Part shown: in pieces, positions 1 through 8,854 of the stretch
Layout: every line of letters starts with the position of its first letter
Position numbering within the stretch: position 1 is the first letter of the stretch
Source: Paenibacillus popilliae ATCC 14706
Lineage (GTDB): Bacteria > Bacillota > Bacilli > Paenibacillales > Paenibacillaceae
Reading direction: 5' to 3'
Assembly: GCF_000315235.1 (NCBI RefSeq)
Contig: NZ_BALG01000080.1
Span: forward strand, 1-64,000
DNA length: 64,000 bases
Translations under genes and position numbers: made by a program
Notes under the pieces: model-generated
What the model was told of the DNA's origin: nothing
The model's database searches: none
What the model saw: the letters and a program-made list of their open reading frames with translations, nothing else

Positions 1-466
1 TGTCGAATGCTTAAGGCAGCTAAAGCCACCTCGCATCCGAAGCGCCTTATATCCCCCTAGCTAAAGCTAGGGGTTTTACGGCGCTAAGTTATAATACGAA
101 ACTTATTACAGCTTAATCAAAAGGATCCTTTTCCCGGCCCGGGTGTGCCCCCAAACAAGTGCACCGCTGCGCTGCATCGTCCAATTCGACATTGTCGGAT
201 TTTTGATGGTGGAGAGTCGTAGACGCTACTATTTTTTTCCTTATCATAGCGCATCTTTCTCCGTTGCGGATACGCTATCCCCTTAGATTTTCTGAATAGG
301 TTCATAACCGCCGGATTTACATATGCTAACGACCACCGTTCATTATCATCTTGTCTTGACCTTCATACTTCACGCCCTTAATCACTCGTTTTTTATCCAA
401 CAATGTCTATTGAAGGTTCTCCTTGGGCACAGTTTCGGTACCGAGTTCAAGGTCAATCAAATATGC
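1..466. other. Non-coding left edge with two UUUA-loop hairpins, possible IS200/IS605-type end
   Basis: No convincing gene is visible. At 54-73 an almost perfect palindrome (CCCCTAGCT / AGCTAGGGG) is followed by TTTT, so on the plus strand it could act as a terminator. Read on the minus strand, this hairpin and a second one at about 14-31 (GGTGGC / GCTGCC with G-U pairs) both carry a UUUA loop closed by C-G. That pattern resembles the hairpins at the right end and guide-RNA tail of TnpB-type IS200/IS605 elements. The family link is inference from pattern alone, since no transposase is present inside the window. Confidence 0.3.
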
Positions 467-772
467 CTACAAAGTTATTATTGATGAGATACCGCAATTT
501 TTAAAGGTTTGTCGAAGTGAATTGTGAATTTCTGAGCGGTTTTCTGATAATTGAAATTCACGCTTCTCACCCGTTTCCAAATCAACATAATATTGCTTGT
601 CCAATTTACGTATATGACATTTACCGTAAAATATATTGAGCATGTACATCCTAAAGGCTTGATAATCAAAGTTAGGAATAACGAGATAAATTCGGAAGCT
701 GGGAGATAATGAATATGAACCCTGCCTGGCTGCGGAGATAGAGCGCCTCGCAAAAAATTCATTTATAGTCAA
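467..772 (-). CDS. Hypothetical protein, 101 aa
   Basis: An AT-rich open frame of 101 codons on the minus strand. Its C-terminal half (about residues 60-100) has the mixed, charged composition of a real soluble protein, but I recognise no domain. No Shine-Dalgarno sequence lies upstream of the ATG, and the gene has no partner. It may be the remnant of a mobile-element cargo gene linked to the IS-like structure at the left edge. It could equally be spurious. Confidence 0.3.
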   Translation of the reverse strand: MTINEFFARRSISAARQGSYSLSPSFRIYLVIPNFDYQAFRMYMLNIFYGKCHIRKLDKQYYVDLETGEKREFQLSENRSEIHNSLRQTFKNCGISSIITL

Positions 773-826
773 ACAATCGCTTGAATATTAGAAAGATATC
801 GGATATAGTACAGATAAGAAAATATT

Positions 827-844
827 CAATCATTCATTTGATTG
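827..844. promoter_or_regulatory. Candidate CadC/ArsR-type operator
   Basis: An inverted repeat, CAATCA-6-TGATTG, sits in an AT-rich stretch about 75-90 bp before the cadC-like gene. ArsR/SmtB regulators bind imperfect AT-rich palindromes in their own promoters. The position and composition fit, but the sequence is not a textbook match. Confidence 0.35.
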
Positions 845-919
845 TTTGAGGAATACTCCATTATACGAATCTCTTTACGATTTTATGTTCTAGAATTGAG
901 CCCCGCATAACGAAACGAA

Positions 920-1384
920 ATGGAATGGAATGGAGTGGTGACCTTGTTGGAAGAGAAGCGGCAGCGGGCCGATATGAATAGCTCCGGAACAAGCAAAGAC
1001 GATGTGTGCGATATTGTATGCTATGATTCGGAGAAGATTCGGAAGCTGCAAGGACGCGTGCAGGAGGAAGAGGTTCAAGGGATGGCGCAGATGTTCAAGG
1101 CGCTGTCCGATCCAACGCGGATGAAGATGGCATGGCTGCTGGATGAGGGCGGTGAGCTGTGCGTATGCGACATGTCCATCCTGACGAAGCAGTCGATTGC
1201 GACCGCATCGCATCATTTGCGCTTGATGAAGTCGCTGGGGATCGCGACATCGCGCAAGGAAGGGAAGAATGTCTTCTATTCCCTAGCTGACCACCATATT
1301 CGGACCTTAATTCGGATGACATTGGAGCATATGAGGGAGGAACATTGCCATGAAGACACAGGAGCGGGAGAGAACAGAAGCTGA
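920..1384 (+). CDS. cadC: CadC-type ArsR-family metal-sensing repressor
   Basis: A winged-helix repressor that binds its operator until Cd(II), Pb(II) or Zn(II) is sensed, then releases the efflux pump gene. The recognition motif ELCVCD near residue 75 is the alpha-3 metal box of CadC. The N-terminal stretch with a C-x3-C pair, followed by YDSEKI, matches the extra cysteine arm of S. aureus CadC that completes the Cd/Pb site. SxxTASHHLR forms the recognition helix. The start is uncertain: the ATG at 920 lacks a good ribosome site, while TTG at 944, eight bases after GGAG, is a plausible alternative. The gene overlaps cadA by 35 bp, so the two are surely co-transcribed. Confidence 0.88.
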   Translation: MEWNGVVTLLEEKRQRADMNSSGTSKDDVCDIVCYDSEKIRKLQGRVQEEEVQGMAQMFKALSDPTRMKMAWLLDEGGELCVCDMSILTKQSIATASHHLRLMKSLGIATSRKEGKNVFYSLADHHIRTLIRMTLEHMREEHCHEDTGAGENRS

Positions 1385-3638
1385 CGACCGCGTTGTCTAT
1401 AAAGTGCAGGGGCTGTCTTGCGCCAATTGCGCGGCCGGGCTGCAGGAGGAGATAAGCAAGCTGGAGTTCGGCGAAGATACCGTGCTCAGCTATAACAGCT
1501 CGACCTTGAAAATGCACCGGCAGATCGATATGGATAAGGTACGGCGCATTCTTCGTTTGGACGGAGCGCGATTGGTGGAAGCGCCGCAAGCGGCCGGAGT
1601 GGCGGCCGGAGTGGCGGCCGCTTGTGGCTATGCCCATGGTAAATCGTACGACGGCGGCTACAGCTTCGAGGGAGCGCACAGCCGCGATCACGGGCATCAC
1701 GACGCAGCAGGATACGGTCATGGCTATGACCACAGCCATGGCAATATGGATCAGATGAAATGGGTTCTCGGCATTTCCGGCGTCTTGTATTTCTCGACCT
1801 TCGTATTGGATGGCCGCCTGCCGGGCCCCGTTCTTATTGTCATCTATCTGGCTGCGATTGCGCTTAGCGGCTATGTTACATTTTTGAAGGGCGCCCGCAA
1901 TTTGCTGCGGTTGCGCTTTACAATGGATACACTGATGACGGTTGCGCTGACCGGGGCGGTACTCATCGGGGAATGGAAGGAAGCGACGCTCGTCGCGATT
2001 CTGTTCGGGCTGAATGAGATGCTGGAAGGCTACGGCATGGAACGCGCTCGCCGTTCCATGGAGTCGCTGCTTGCTGTCGCTCCGAAGGAAGCGACCGTCA
2101 TCCGGAATGAGCAGACGGTGTCGATTCCCATCGAGCAGTTGGTCGTTGGCGATATCGTACTCGTCCGCCCGGGCGAGAAGCTTCCGTCCGACGGGACCGT
2201 CATGGAAGGACGCAGTTCCGTCGATGAAGCGGCGATTACGGGGGAATCGCTTCCCGTCGCCAAGGAAGTCCAGGACGCCGTATTCGGCGGCAGCGTAAAT
2301 ACGGATGGGGTTCTCAAGGTGCGGATCGACAAGGCATACGAGGATTCGTCGCTCGCCAAGATTTTGCACCTCGTGCAGGAGGCACAGGACACGAAAACGC
2401 CGACGGAGCTGTTCATCGACCGCTTCGCGAAGGTGTATACCCCGATTATTATGGCCGTCGCGGCACTTGTCATCCTTATCCCGCCCCTATTCTTCGACGG
2501 GGATTGGTATAAATGGCTGTATCAAGGCTTGGCGGTGCTGATTGTTGGCTGTCCGTGCGCTCTGGTGCTGTCGTCGCCGATCGCCATTGTCAGCGGCATT
2601 ACCCGGAATGCCCGCAACGGGATTCTCGTCAAAGGCGGCGTTCATCTGGAGCAGCTCGGCAAGATTGAAGCGCTGGCCTTCGACAAGACCGGTACGCTGA
2701 CCAAAGGCGAACCGGCCGTGCACGAGGAGGTCGTCTACGATGCCGACCGCTTCTACCGGATTGCCGGCGCGGTCGAGCAGGCTTCGCTTCACCCGTTGGC
2801 GAAGGCGATTATACGCCATCTGGAAGCGAAGCGGGAGACGGTGCTCGAAGAGCCGTCGGAGAGCGAGACGGTGCCTGGGGAAGGCATCCGGGCAGTAGTT
2901 GGCGGTTCCGTGTATCGGGTAGGCAGCGAGCGCGTGTTGGACATCGTCCAGGCTCGCGGACCGGCCGCCGGGCGCATCCGGCAGGCTCGGGACGAAGCGG
3001 AACGCATGAAGGCGAAGGGCCTGACTCTGGTCGCCGTCGTCTCCGAGCAGGACGGGGAGCCGCTTGGCTTGTTCGGGCTTGCGGACGAGATTCGTCCGGA
3101 GAGCCGCGCTACCTTGGCCGCGCTGCATGAAGTCGGCGTGAAGCATACGTTGATGCTGACGGGCGACCACGCCCAATCGGCGAAGCAGGTCGCGGATGCG
3201 GTCGGGGTGACCGACTGGTTCGCCCAACTGCTGCCGCAGCAGAAGGTAGACAAGGTGAAGGAACTGGCTGCGAAGTACAAGGTTGCCATGGTCGGCGACG
3301 GCATCAACGATGCGCCGGCGCTTGCATCCGCCCAGCTCGGCATCGCCATGGGCAAAGGGACGGACAGCGCCATCGAGACGGCCGATATCGTATTGATGCA
3401 GGATCACCTCGGCAAGCTGCCGAATGCGATCCGGATCTCGAAGCACGTCAACCGGATTATCCGCTGGAATATCGGCATCGCGCTCGGTCTGAAGATAGCA
3501 GCGCTGCTGCTTACCATTCCAGGGCTGCTCACGCTGTGGATCGCCATCCTCTCGGACATGGGGGCGACCATTCTTGTCACGCTGCTGGGCTTGACCATTC
3601 TGCTCGGCAAAGATAAAGATGCGGCTGGCGTCAAATAA
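1350..3638 (+). CDS. cadA: Cd/Zn/Pb-translocating P1B-type ATPase (CadA)
   Basis: Exports soft divalent metals from the cytoplasm using ATP. The order is: one heavy-metal-associated domain with GLSCANC (Cys24, Cys27), a loop rich in His, Gly and Tyr (about 90-133, eight His), transmembrane helices, the actuator domain with TGES, the CPC ion-binding motif in GCPCALV, the phosphorylation site DKTGT, the HP dipeptide, and the hinge GDGINDAP. Length (762 aa) is normal. AGGGAGG sits 8-9 bp before the ATG, inside cadC. Regulation by the upstream CadC is expected. The His-rich insert may add metal buffering or selectivity, which is an inference. Confidence 0.95.
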   Translation: MKTQERERTEADDRVVYKVQGLSCANCAAGLQEEISKLEFGEDTVLSYNSSTLKMHRQIDMDKVRRILRLDGARLVEAPQAAGVAAGVAAACGYAHGKSYDGGYSFEGAHSRDHGHHDAAGYGHGYDHSHGNMDQMKWVLGISGVLYFSTFVLDGRLPGPVLIVIYLAAIALSGYVTFLKGARNLLRLRFTMDTLMTVALTGAVLIGEWKEATLVAILFGLNEMLEGYGMERARRSMESLLAVAPKEATVIRNEQTVSIPIEQLVVGDIVLVRPGEKLPSDGTVMEGRSSVDEAAITGESLPVAKEVQDAVFGGSVNTDGVLKVRIDKAYEDSSLAKILHLVQEAQDTKTPTELFIDRFAKVYTPIIMAVAALVILIPPLFFDGDWYKWLYQGLAVLIVGCPCALVLSSPIAIVSGITRNARNGILVKGGVHLEQLGKIEALAFDKTGTLTKGEPAVHEEVVYDADRFYRIAGAVEQASLHPLAKAIIRHLEAKRETVLEEPSESETVPGEGIRAVVGGSVYRVGSERVLDIVQARGPAAGRIRQARDEAERMKAKGLTLVAVVSEQDGEPLGLFGLADEIRPESRATLAALHEVGVKHTLMLTGDHAQSAKQVADAVGVTDWFAQLLPQQKVDKVKELAAKYKVAMVGDGINDAPALASAQLGIAMGKGTDSAIETADIVLMQDHLGKLPNAIRISKHVNRIIRWNIGIALGLKIAALLLTIPGLLTLWIAILSDMGATILVTLLGLTILLGKDKDAAGVK

Positions 3639-3661
3639 ACCGGCCTTGCTATCACGATCGT

Positions 3662-3712
3662 AAGACCTTCCCTTGACGTCACCGGAGGAGGCGACAAGGG
3701 AAGGTCTTTTTT
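3662..3712 (+). terminator. Rho-independent terminator after cadA
   Basis: Perfect 14-bp arms (3662-3675 and 3695-3708) with a 19-nt loop, ending in six T. It closes the cadCA operon. Confidence 0.85.
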
Positions 3713-4392
3713 GGCTGAGGGGAACATGTGGTTGGAGTGGCGGAGTACAGGGGTAAGGAAGGGCAGGCAAGCGGTACCGCAACATAAAGCCGGAGCCAGG
3801 TTTGTGTAAATGGACATAATCATGGAAATAACTGACATAATGTATGAAGTAAGGAGTGGGTGTGTGATGACGCCAGTCGACATGGCCATCGTTCCGGCCG
3901 CCGCAGGCGCCGAAGGAGGACGGGGTGTTGCGATGACGGCAGCCGATCTCATCCGCTTCCCGAATATCGGGCCCTTGCTCTATCTTGATGCCGATGGCAT
4001 TCCCGACGACGTCCAATCACATTCACTCCTTTTCGTCTTGGGTATGGCTTGTTGCCATCTTAATGTTTCGACGTATGTTAACTTATCTATTGACAAAAAC
4101 ACTGATATTTAGCGATTATAACTTGAAAAATATTTGACATATGTTATCCTGTAATTGAGGTGGATAGCATGACAGAAGTCAAACATGGCAGAGGATATGT
4201 GTACTCTATTTAGCCATGAGAGGTTCAATGATGAACGATATGTATCTTATTATAACTAATAATTATAAGATAATTAATTATGTTAACAAACAGTGACATA
4301 CCTCACAAATTTGAAGAGAATTTTATTAAAACAAATGGAAAATATCTCGTATATCCATTACAGTTAAGAAAGCAAGAAACCTGTAGAAAAGG
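3713..4392. other. Gene-poor spacer with doubtful short frames
   Basis: No secure gene. An open frame at 3810-4112 (100 codons) contains a FPNIGP segment reminiscent of helix-hairpin-helix proteins but has no clear ribosome site. Its GC-rich first half and AT-rich second half suggest a junction. A 14-codon frame at 4169-4213 has a good site (GAGGTGG, 5 bp before ATG) and could be a leader peptide or the stub of a lost gene. Two TTGACA boxes (4090, 4134) occur without convincing -10 partners. Confidence 0.4.
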
Positions 4393-5118
4393 GTGAGTCG
4401 ATTGGCAAAATCTAAGAAGCGCCGAACGGTCTCAAGCTCGCGTAAAGGAAATGAACGCGCCTTATTGTTAATGATCCCCATCGCGATTGTCGTCCTGGCT
4501 GTTCTCATCTATGTATTGAATCAGCAGGGGGAGAAAATGAAGCAGGAAGAGATGAATCAGGCTCCGGTTGAATTCAATCTGGAGGGACAGCCTACGCTTG
4601 GGAATGCCGATGCCACCGTCACGATCGTGGAATTCGGCGATTACAAGTGTCCGCCTTGCAAAGTTTGGAATGAAACGATATTCCCTCGATTGAAAGCGGA
4701 CTATATTGACACGGGCAAAGTGAAATTCACGTTCCTGAACAAGCTCGTGCTTGCGGGCTCCGAATTGACGGCGGAGGCGGCCGAAGAGGTGTTCCGTCAG
4801 CAGCCGGAAGCATTCTGGTCGTTCCATCACGAACTGTACCGCGCGCAGCAGGACAAGAAGAAAGACTGGGCGACTGCGCCGTTCCTTATCGATTTCGCCC
4901 GGCGGACAGTGCCTGATCTCGATATAGCCCAGTTGGAAAAGGCGCTTCAGGATCGCACGATGCAGGAGGAAGTGACGAAGGACGAGCAGCAAGCGGCCCA
5001 AGCCCGGGTCAACAGTACGCCGACATTGTTCGTGAACGGTGTGGAGTTCACCGGCGAGATTCAAGATTATGAAGGCCTCAAAGCGATGATCGATAAAGCT
5101 TTGGAGCAAGCGAAATAA
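4393..5118 (+). CDS. bdbD: Membrane-anchored DsbA-family thiol oxidase (BdbD-like)
   Basis: An extracytoplasmic thioredoxin-fold protein that introduces disulfides into secreted proteins and passes electrons to the neighbouring quinone-linked BdbC. A basic N-terminus and one transmembrane helix (about residues 27-43) are followed by a DsbA-like domain with active site CPPC in the context DYKCPPCKVW, and the cis-proline loop STPT near the C-terminus. The frame opens with GTG at 4393, but TTG at 4402, five bases after AGGGTGA, is a better-supported start. bdbC begins 25 bp downstream, and the pairing is the classic Bacillus arrangement. Confidence 0.9.
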   Translation: MSRLAKSKKRRTVSSSRKGNERALLLMIPIAIVVLAVLIYVLNQQGEKMKQEEMNQAPVEFNLEGQPTLGNADATVTIVEFGDYKCPPCKVWNETIFPRLKADYIDTGKVKFTFLNKLVLAGSELTAEAAEEVFRQQPEAFWSFHHELYRAQQDKKKDWATAPFLIDFARRTVPDLDIAQLEKALQDRTMQEEVTKDEQQAAQARVNSTPTLFVNGVEFTGEIQDYEGLKAMIDKALEQAK

Positions 5119-5143
5119 ACGGAACAGAAGCGGGGGAACCGTT

Positions 5144-5611
5144 ATGCTGAGTATTCAACGATATGCTTTGCATCTCGCTTGGCTCATCGCGTTAATCGCG
5201 ACGGGCGGCAGCTTGTATATGAGTGAAATCCTACTCTGGGAGCCATGCAAGCTGTGCTGGGCACAGCGTATCTTCATGTACCCGCTTGCCCTGCTGCTGG
5301 GGATTGCCGCTTACCGCGGAGACCGGGGGATTTTTCGCTATACCTTGCCGCTATCGATAATCGGAGGCGCGGTGTCCATTTATCATTACATGGTACAGAA
5401 AGTTTCTGGCATGGAGGACATATCGCCTTGCCGGACCGGCGTGCCTTGCGGTTCCGATTACCTTGATTTATTCGGTTGGATTACGATTCCGTTGCTGGCT
5501 CTCGTTGCCTTTGCCTTGATTACGCTCCTGTTATTCACCGCGAGTAAGGACCGATCTGAAGAGCAGAGACGAACCATACCGTACGTCAATCATGGGGAGA
5601 TGACAAGATGA
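5144..5611 (+). CDS. bdbC: Disulfide bond formation protein BdbC (DsbB family)
   Basis: A four-helix membrane quinone reductase that reoxidises its DsbA-type partner. The protein (155 aa) has four hydrophobic segments, the first redox pair in CKLCWAQR and the second pair in the outer loop SPCRTGVPC, the standard DsbB/BdbC layout. GGGGGA precedes the ATG. The stop codon overlaps the ATG of the following chemoreceptor gene (ATGA), so bdbD, bdbC and the receptor form one unit. Confidence 0.92.
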   Translation: MLSIQRYALHLAWLIALIATGGSLYMSEILLWEPCKLCWAQRIFMYPLALLLGIAAYRGDRGIFRYTLPLSIIGGAVSIYHYMVQKVSGMEDISPCRTGVPCGSDYLDLFGWITIPLLALVAFALITLLLFTASKDRSEEQRRTIPYVNHGEMTR

Positions 5612-6879
5612 AATTCGGATTTCAGACCAAAATGGTGTTGGGGTTGCTGATCGTATCTGCGGTCACGTATGCGACCAGCGGTTTTTTCATCTTTATTTTG
5701 AAGCCGATATTGGCGCCGGAGATGAACGAGGTTGTCTATGATGCTATTATTTTTGCGCTTGGCATCCTCTGGACATGCTTTCTCGGCTGGCTGGCAGCCC
5801 GCTTCATTGTCAAGCCACTGACCCAGTTGGCGAGGGCGGCCGACGAAGCAGCGCAAGGCAATCTGAATGTCGACATTCCGGCTTACCGGTTCCATGATGA
5901 AATTCGCGTTCTCGTCGAATCGTTCGGGACGATGATACGCAACCTGCGAAGCATGATTGCGGAGATTAAGCAGAGCGTGGAGATTACGACGCGCAGTACG
6001 GAGATGCTGGGGGATGCGATGTCGTCGGCAGCCGAACAGACGGAGCATATTTCACGGGCGACGGAGGAGATGAATCGGGGGGCTGAGCAGCAGGCCGAAT
6101 GGACGGCTGAATCGGCGGCGACGGTCGAGCGGATCCACCAATCCGCGCTGAACGTGCAGCGCCAGGCAAGCGACACCGGACAGATGACCTTCGACATGCT
6201 GGGAACGCTAGCCGCCAGCGAGGAGATGCTCAAGTCGATCATCGAGGGCATGCTCCATGCTGCGGAATCCGGCCAAGCCTCCATTCAGACGGTAGAACGC
6301 CTGAATGATCAGGCCGCCCAAATTGGGGATATCTCCATTGCCGTACGAGAGATTGCGGATCAGACGCAACTTCTCGCCTTGAATGCTTCGATCGAAGCGG
6401 CCCGGGCAGGGAAGCAGGGGGCTGGCTTCGCGGTTATCGCCTCCCAGGTGCGCAAGCTCGCCGAGCAGAGCGCCGAAGCCGTCGGCCGCATTAACAAGCG
6501 CATCGTACAAATGCAGTCCCAGGTTGAAGAAGTGGTTCGGCATATTACCGCACAGGTGGAGATGGTCACCGTCGAAGCGGGGAAAAAAGACGATGCAACA
6601 AAAGCGCTTCACACGATTGCGGAAGTGACCCAGCGGGCATCCTCTTCGTTATGCGATATTGCATCGGCAGTCGGACGGCAGACCGAGCAATTTGCCGCTA
6701 CCCTGGGGCAGACGAAGCAGATGGCCGTCGTCGTAGGAGAGATGGCGTCAGGCACGAGACAGGTGGCGAGCGCCACGCAGGAGCAGACCGCGATGATGCA
6801 AGAAATCGCAGCATCTTCGGAGGTGCTATGCGAACAGGCCGCCCGACTGAAGCGGCAGACGGAAGTGTTCCAAGGCTGA
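5608..6879 (+). CDS. Methyl-accepting chemotaxis protein with minimal sensor region
   Basis: A chemoreceptor signalling to CheA/CheW. Two transmembrane helices (about residues 9-30 and 45-65) enclose only a very short outer loop, followed by a HAMP segment and a long coiled-coil signalling domain. The hairpin tip carries the hallmark [10 protein letters not shown] and GFAVIA motifs. With almost no ligand-binding domain it may sense membrane or redox state, or act as an accessory receptor. Coupling to bdbC by a 4-bp overlap is unusual and may point to a signal linked to the thiol-oxidation pathway (inference). Confidence 0.9.
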   Translation: MKFGFQTKMVLGLLIVSAVTYATSGFFIFILKPILAPEMNEVVYDAIIFALGILWTCFLGWLAARFIVKPLTQLARAADEAAQGNLNVDIPAYRFHDEIRVLVESFGTMIRNLRSMIAEIKQSVEITTRSTEMLGDAMSSAAEQTEHISRATEEMNRGAEQQAEWTAESAATVERIHQSALNVQRQASDTGQMTFDMLGTLAASEEMLKSIIEGMLHAAESGQASIQTVERLNDQAAQIGDISIAVREIADQTQLLALNASIEAARAGKQGAGFAVIASQVRKLAEQSAEAVGRINKRIVQMQSQVEEVVRHITAQVEMVTVEAGKKDDATKALHTIAEVTQRASSSLCDIASAVGRQTEQFAATLGQTKQMAVVVGEMASGTRQVASATQEQTAMMQEIAASSEVLCEQAARLKRQTEVFQG

Positions 6880-6915
6880 TCATCGAGCCGATGGAATAAT
6901 GGACTTGAGCGAAAC

Positions 6916-6953
6916 GAGACTTGCGCCGGTATGAGCGGGGCAAGTCTCTTTTT
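6916..6953 (+). terminator. Terminator after the chemoreceptor gene
   Basis: Nine-base-pair perfect arms (6916-6924 / 6940-6948) with a 15-nt loop and TTTTT. Confidence 0.8.
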
Positions 6954-6960
6954 GCAATTT

Positions 6961-7179
6961 AAGATGGGAGCCCGCCCGAATACGTTCCTGCCTTCCCTGC
7001 CGTTGGAGAGACGCCTCATCATCAGGTTCGCGGAGTGCCTCGGCATAGATGGCTTCTTGCTGGAAACATAGGAGCATGCGATCCGGAGCGCGGTTGATCC
7101 CGAAGCCATGTACAGCCTTAAGGCCGATGATTACGACAGCCTGTTGTTCCAGCCCGTATCAGCCCCGGCTCAGGCGTAA
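6961..7179 (+). pseudogene. Ghost reading frame interrupted by one in-frame TAG
   Basis: One plus-strand frame stays protein-like for 72 codons with a single stop (TAG at 7069-7071) and ends at TAA 7177. The two halves have balanced composition and read naturally into one another (GIDGFLLET, then EHAIRSAVDPEAMYSLK). There is no start codon with a ribosome site. It looks like the 3' end of a gene whose 5' part is lost. The family is not recognised. Confidence 0.3.
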
Positions 7180-7230
7180 CAGATCGAATACATGTGGTAC
7201 CCGGACTTGCAGGCGCCGCTTTTTAGTTTA

Positions 7231-7255
7231 GGAGTGCATGTCGGGCATGCACTCC
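7231..7255. repeat. Perfect 10-bp inverted repeat
   Basis: GGAGTGCATG-5-CATGCACTCC forms a strong hairpin just beyond the 3' end of the convergent hydrolase gene. No T tract follows on either strand, so it is either a weak terminator for the minus-strand gene or a protein-binding palindrome. Confidence 0.5.
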
Positions 7256-7278
7256 CCGGCTTGCTTAGCTGTGAATCA

Positions 7279-8322
7279 TCATGTGGTGCGATATATGGAT
7301 GCATGAGATTCTTCTTGGGCTTGGTATGTAGGATACGGCTGCTGAACCGAGGCGGTGTCTTGGTGCTTGCTCGGATCGATCCCCTCCATGTCGCGGGAGG
7401 TTGGGAGGCCGGTATGTTGAATGACGAATTGGGTCACTCTGTCGGCATACCGTTCTTTGTCGCAGCAGTAGGCAACCCCATGGGTAGCCTCGTCTATCAG
7501 CAGCAGTTCCTTCGGCTCGGGCTTAGCCTCGTACATATCAATGCTCATTTGGGTCGGGACGAATATATCCGCTGCTCCGTGGATGAACAGGATCGGAAGC
7601 TTGCAGGTCCGCATTACCTTGATCGGGCTGACATCTTTCATGCGGAATCCGGCTTTACTTTCCAGCAGGATGTCGATGAGCTTCATGAAGGGCCAAGCCG
7701 GAAGGCGATTCAGTATGGCAACCTGATGGCGCATAAGCTCTGTCAGATCGGAATAGGGGCAGTCCGCCACGATGAATTTCACACGTGAATGAGAATGGGC
7801 TGCATACTCCAGCGCGGTGCCCCCGCCAAGAGACTGGCCATGCAGGCCGATGATGCAGTCATTTCCTTTATTTGCGATAACCCAGTCTACCCATGCCTCG
7901 ATGTCGCGCTTTTCCTTTAATCCAAACGTGGTGCGGATCCCCTCGCTCTGTCCGTGCCGCCGCTGATCGATCAAGAGGGCATTGTATCCGAGCTTGAAGA
8001 ACATGTTCATGAATTGGGCCGACCACGGAAGAGCGGATGTGTATCCGTGCACGATAATGACGATCCGATCGGAATAGGGATGCTTTTCGATGTAATTGCC
8101 GTGAAGCTTCAATCCGTCGTGGCTGCGAATAAAAATTTCTTCCTTGTCGCAATCGTCGAATTCCTTTTTGCTGAAGACGCGATATTGCTCCATCAACTCG
8201 AAGCAATTATCGTAGGTGGCTGGTTTTTTGCGGGTCATCTGGTAGACGGCATATCTCGGAACAATCCATGCGATTAGAACGAAGATAATGATGAGCATGC
8301 AGGCCAGGAAGATGTAGATCAT
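7279..8322 (-). CDS. Membrane-anchored alpha/beta hydrolase (YqkD-like)
   Basis: A serine hydrolase of unknown substrate, probably an esterase or lipase facing the outside or tethered to the membrane. It has an N-terminal transmembrane helix (residues 2-20), the oxyanion region HGYT, the nucleophile elbow GQSLGG, the acid in GAADIFVP and the catalytic His in THGVA, all in canonical order (347 aa). B. subtilis YqkD shares this plan. GAGGGG lies about 12 bases before the ATG. It is transcribed alone. A second hydrolase of similar design lies at 52.6-53.6 kb. Confidence 0.82.
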   Translation of the reverse strand: MIYIFLACMLIIIFVLIAWIVPRYAVYQMTRKKPATYDNCFELMEQYRVFSKKEFDDCDKEEIFIRSHDGLKLHGNYIEKHPYSDRIVIIVHGYTSALPWSAQFMNMFFKLGYNALLIDQRRHGQSEGIRTTFGLKEKRDIEAWVDWVIANKGNDCIIGLHGQSLGGGTALEYAAHSHSRVKFIVADCPYSDLTELMRHQVAILNRLPAWPFMKLIDILLESKAGFRMKDVSPIKVMRTCKLPILFIHGAADIFVPTQMSIDMYEAKPEPKELLLIDEATHGVAYCCDKERYADRVTQFVIQHTGLPTSRDMEGIDPSKHQDTASVQQPYPTYQAQEESHASIYRTT

Positions 8323-8429
8323 ATCCGCGTGTTCCCCTCGTCAGTTATTGTCGATACGATGCTACTAGGTTGTGCAGGAAAATGGCATTTTACACATCCC
8401 TAGGTAAGGATGCTGCCGTTCGCTTAACC

Positions 8430-8625
8430 GATCAAGATTGGCGTTCGCGGCAGAGGTTCTGTACAATGGGGATCGTAATCCGAAGAAGGGGCTTCGCTGA
8501 TTGCTTATCGCGGGAAGCGATGAAGTCGACATTCCTTCGCCATCCGCTGTAGCGGAATGGGAGGATCCGGCCAACTGCGGTGGTACCATGGAACGGCCGT
8601 ACGCGGCGCCCCTGTCCACGAATCA
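8430..8625 (+). promoter_or_regulatory. Candidate T-box-like leader upstream of asnB
   Basis: The segment AACTGCGGTGGTACCATGG (core 8579-8587) closely matches the T-box bulge consensus (AGGGTGGNACC then CGG). It is preceded by a hairpin (8550-8570, arms CCATCCGC / GCGGAATGG with one bulge) where a T-box leader carries stem III. A tRNA-Asn-responsive leader before an asparagine synthetase would make sense. Against it: I cannot fold a clear stem I with an Asn specifier, and no terminator with a T run follows. Confidence 0.35.
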
Positions 8626-8678
8626 AGTCGCGTCGAATCCGGAGATCGTTGCGATTGGCGCTTGGCCTGTGTCATATC

Positions 8679-8707
8679 TCGTCAAAAAAGTATATAACGT
8701 ATATAAT
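8679..8707 (+). promoter_or_regulatory. asnB: Candidate sigma-A promoter upstream of asnB
   Basis: TCGTCA (4 of 6), 17-bp spacer, perfect TATAAT, about 147 bp before the asnB start. Confidence 0.4.
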
Positions 8708-8802
8708 GAACAAGTACAGGTCTATGAATGTCAAGGCCTGTATACGATATCCAGCTAGCTATGCCGCGATGGCGGCAAGCGCCGACTAGCGCCAACTATA
8801 TG

Positions 8803-8831
8803 TTGACATACTTCATGCATATCCGTATGCA
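8803..8831 (+). promoter_or_regulatory. TTGACA box with palindromic TGCATA-4-TATGCA
   Basis: A perfect -35 box sits at 8803-8808. Where the -10 element should lie, a short inverted repeat (TGCATA / TATGCA, 8816-8831) occupies the site. It ends 23 bp before the asnB ATG, so it may be an operator over an alternative promoter. Confidence 0.35.
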
Positions 8832-8854
8832 ACGATCGAAAGGATTTGGAACCG

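Larger units (their letters stand above)
8323..8854. other. Leader region of asnB
   Basis: 532 bp between the divergent hydrolase and asnB. It holds a candidate T-box-like element (8430-8625), a candidate sigma-A promoter (8679-8707) and a second TTGACA box next to asnB (8803-8831). An open frame at 8501-8758 is probably incidental because it runs through the structured leader. Confidence 0.5.

Noticed and set aside
2487-4016. 509-codon minus-strand open frame across the 3' half of cadA
   Set aside because: It is the antisense shadow of cadA and its spacer: composition is Arg/His-rich, there is no ribosome site, and the plus-strand gene is certain.
3810-4112. 100-codon frame after the cadA terminator as a real gene
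   Set aside because: No ribosome site, abrupt composition change halfway, and only a weak FPNIGP resemblance to helix-hairpin-helix proteins.
8501-8758. 85-codon plus-strand frame before asnB
   Set aside because: It spans the T-box-like hairpin and the TATAAT promoter, has no good ribosome site and no recognisable domain.
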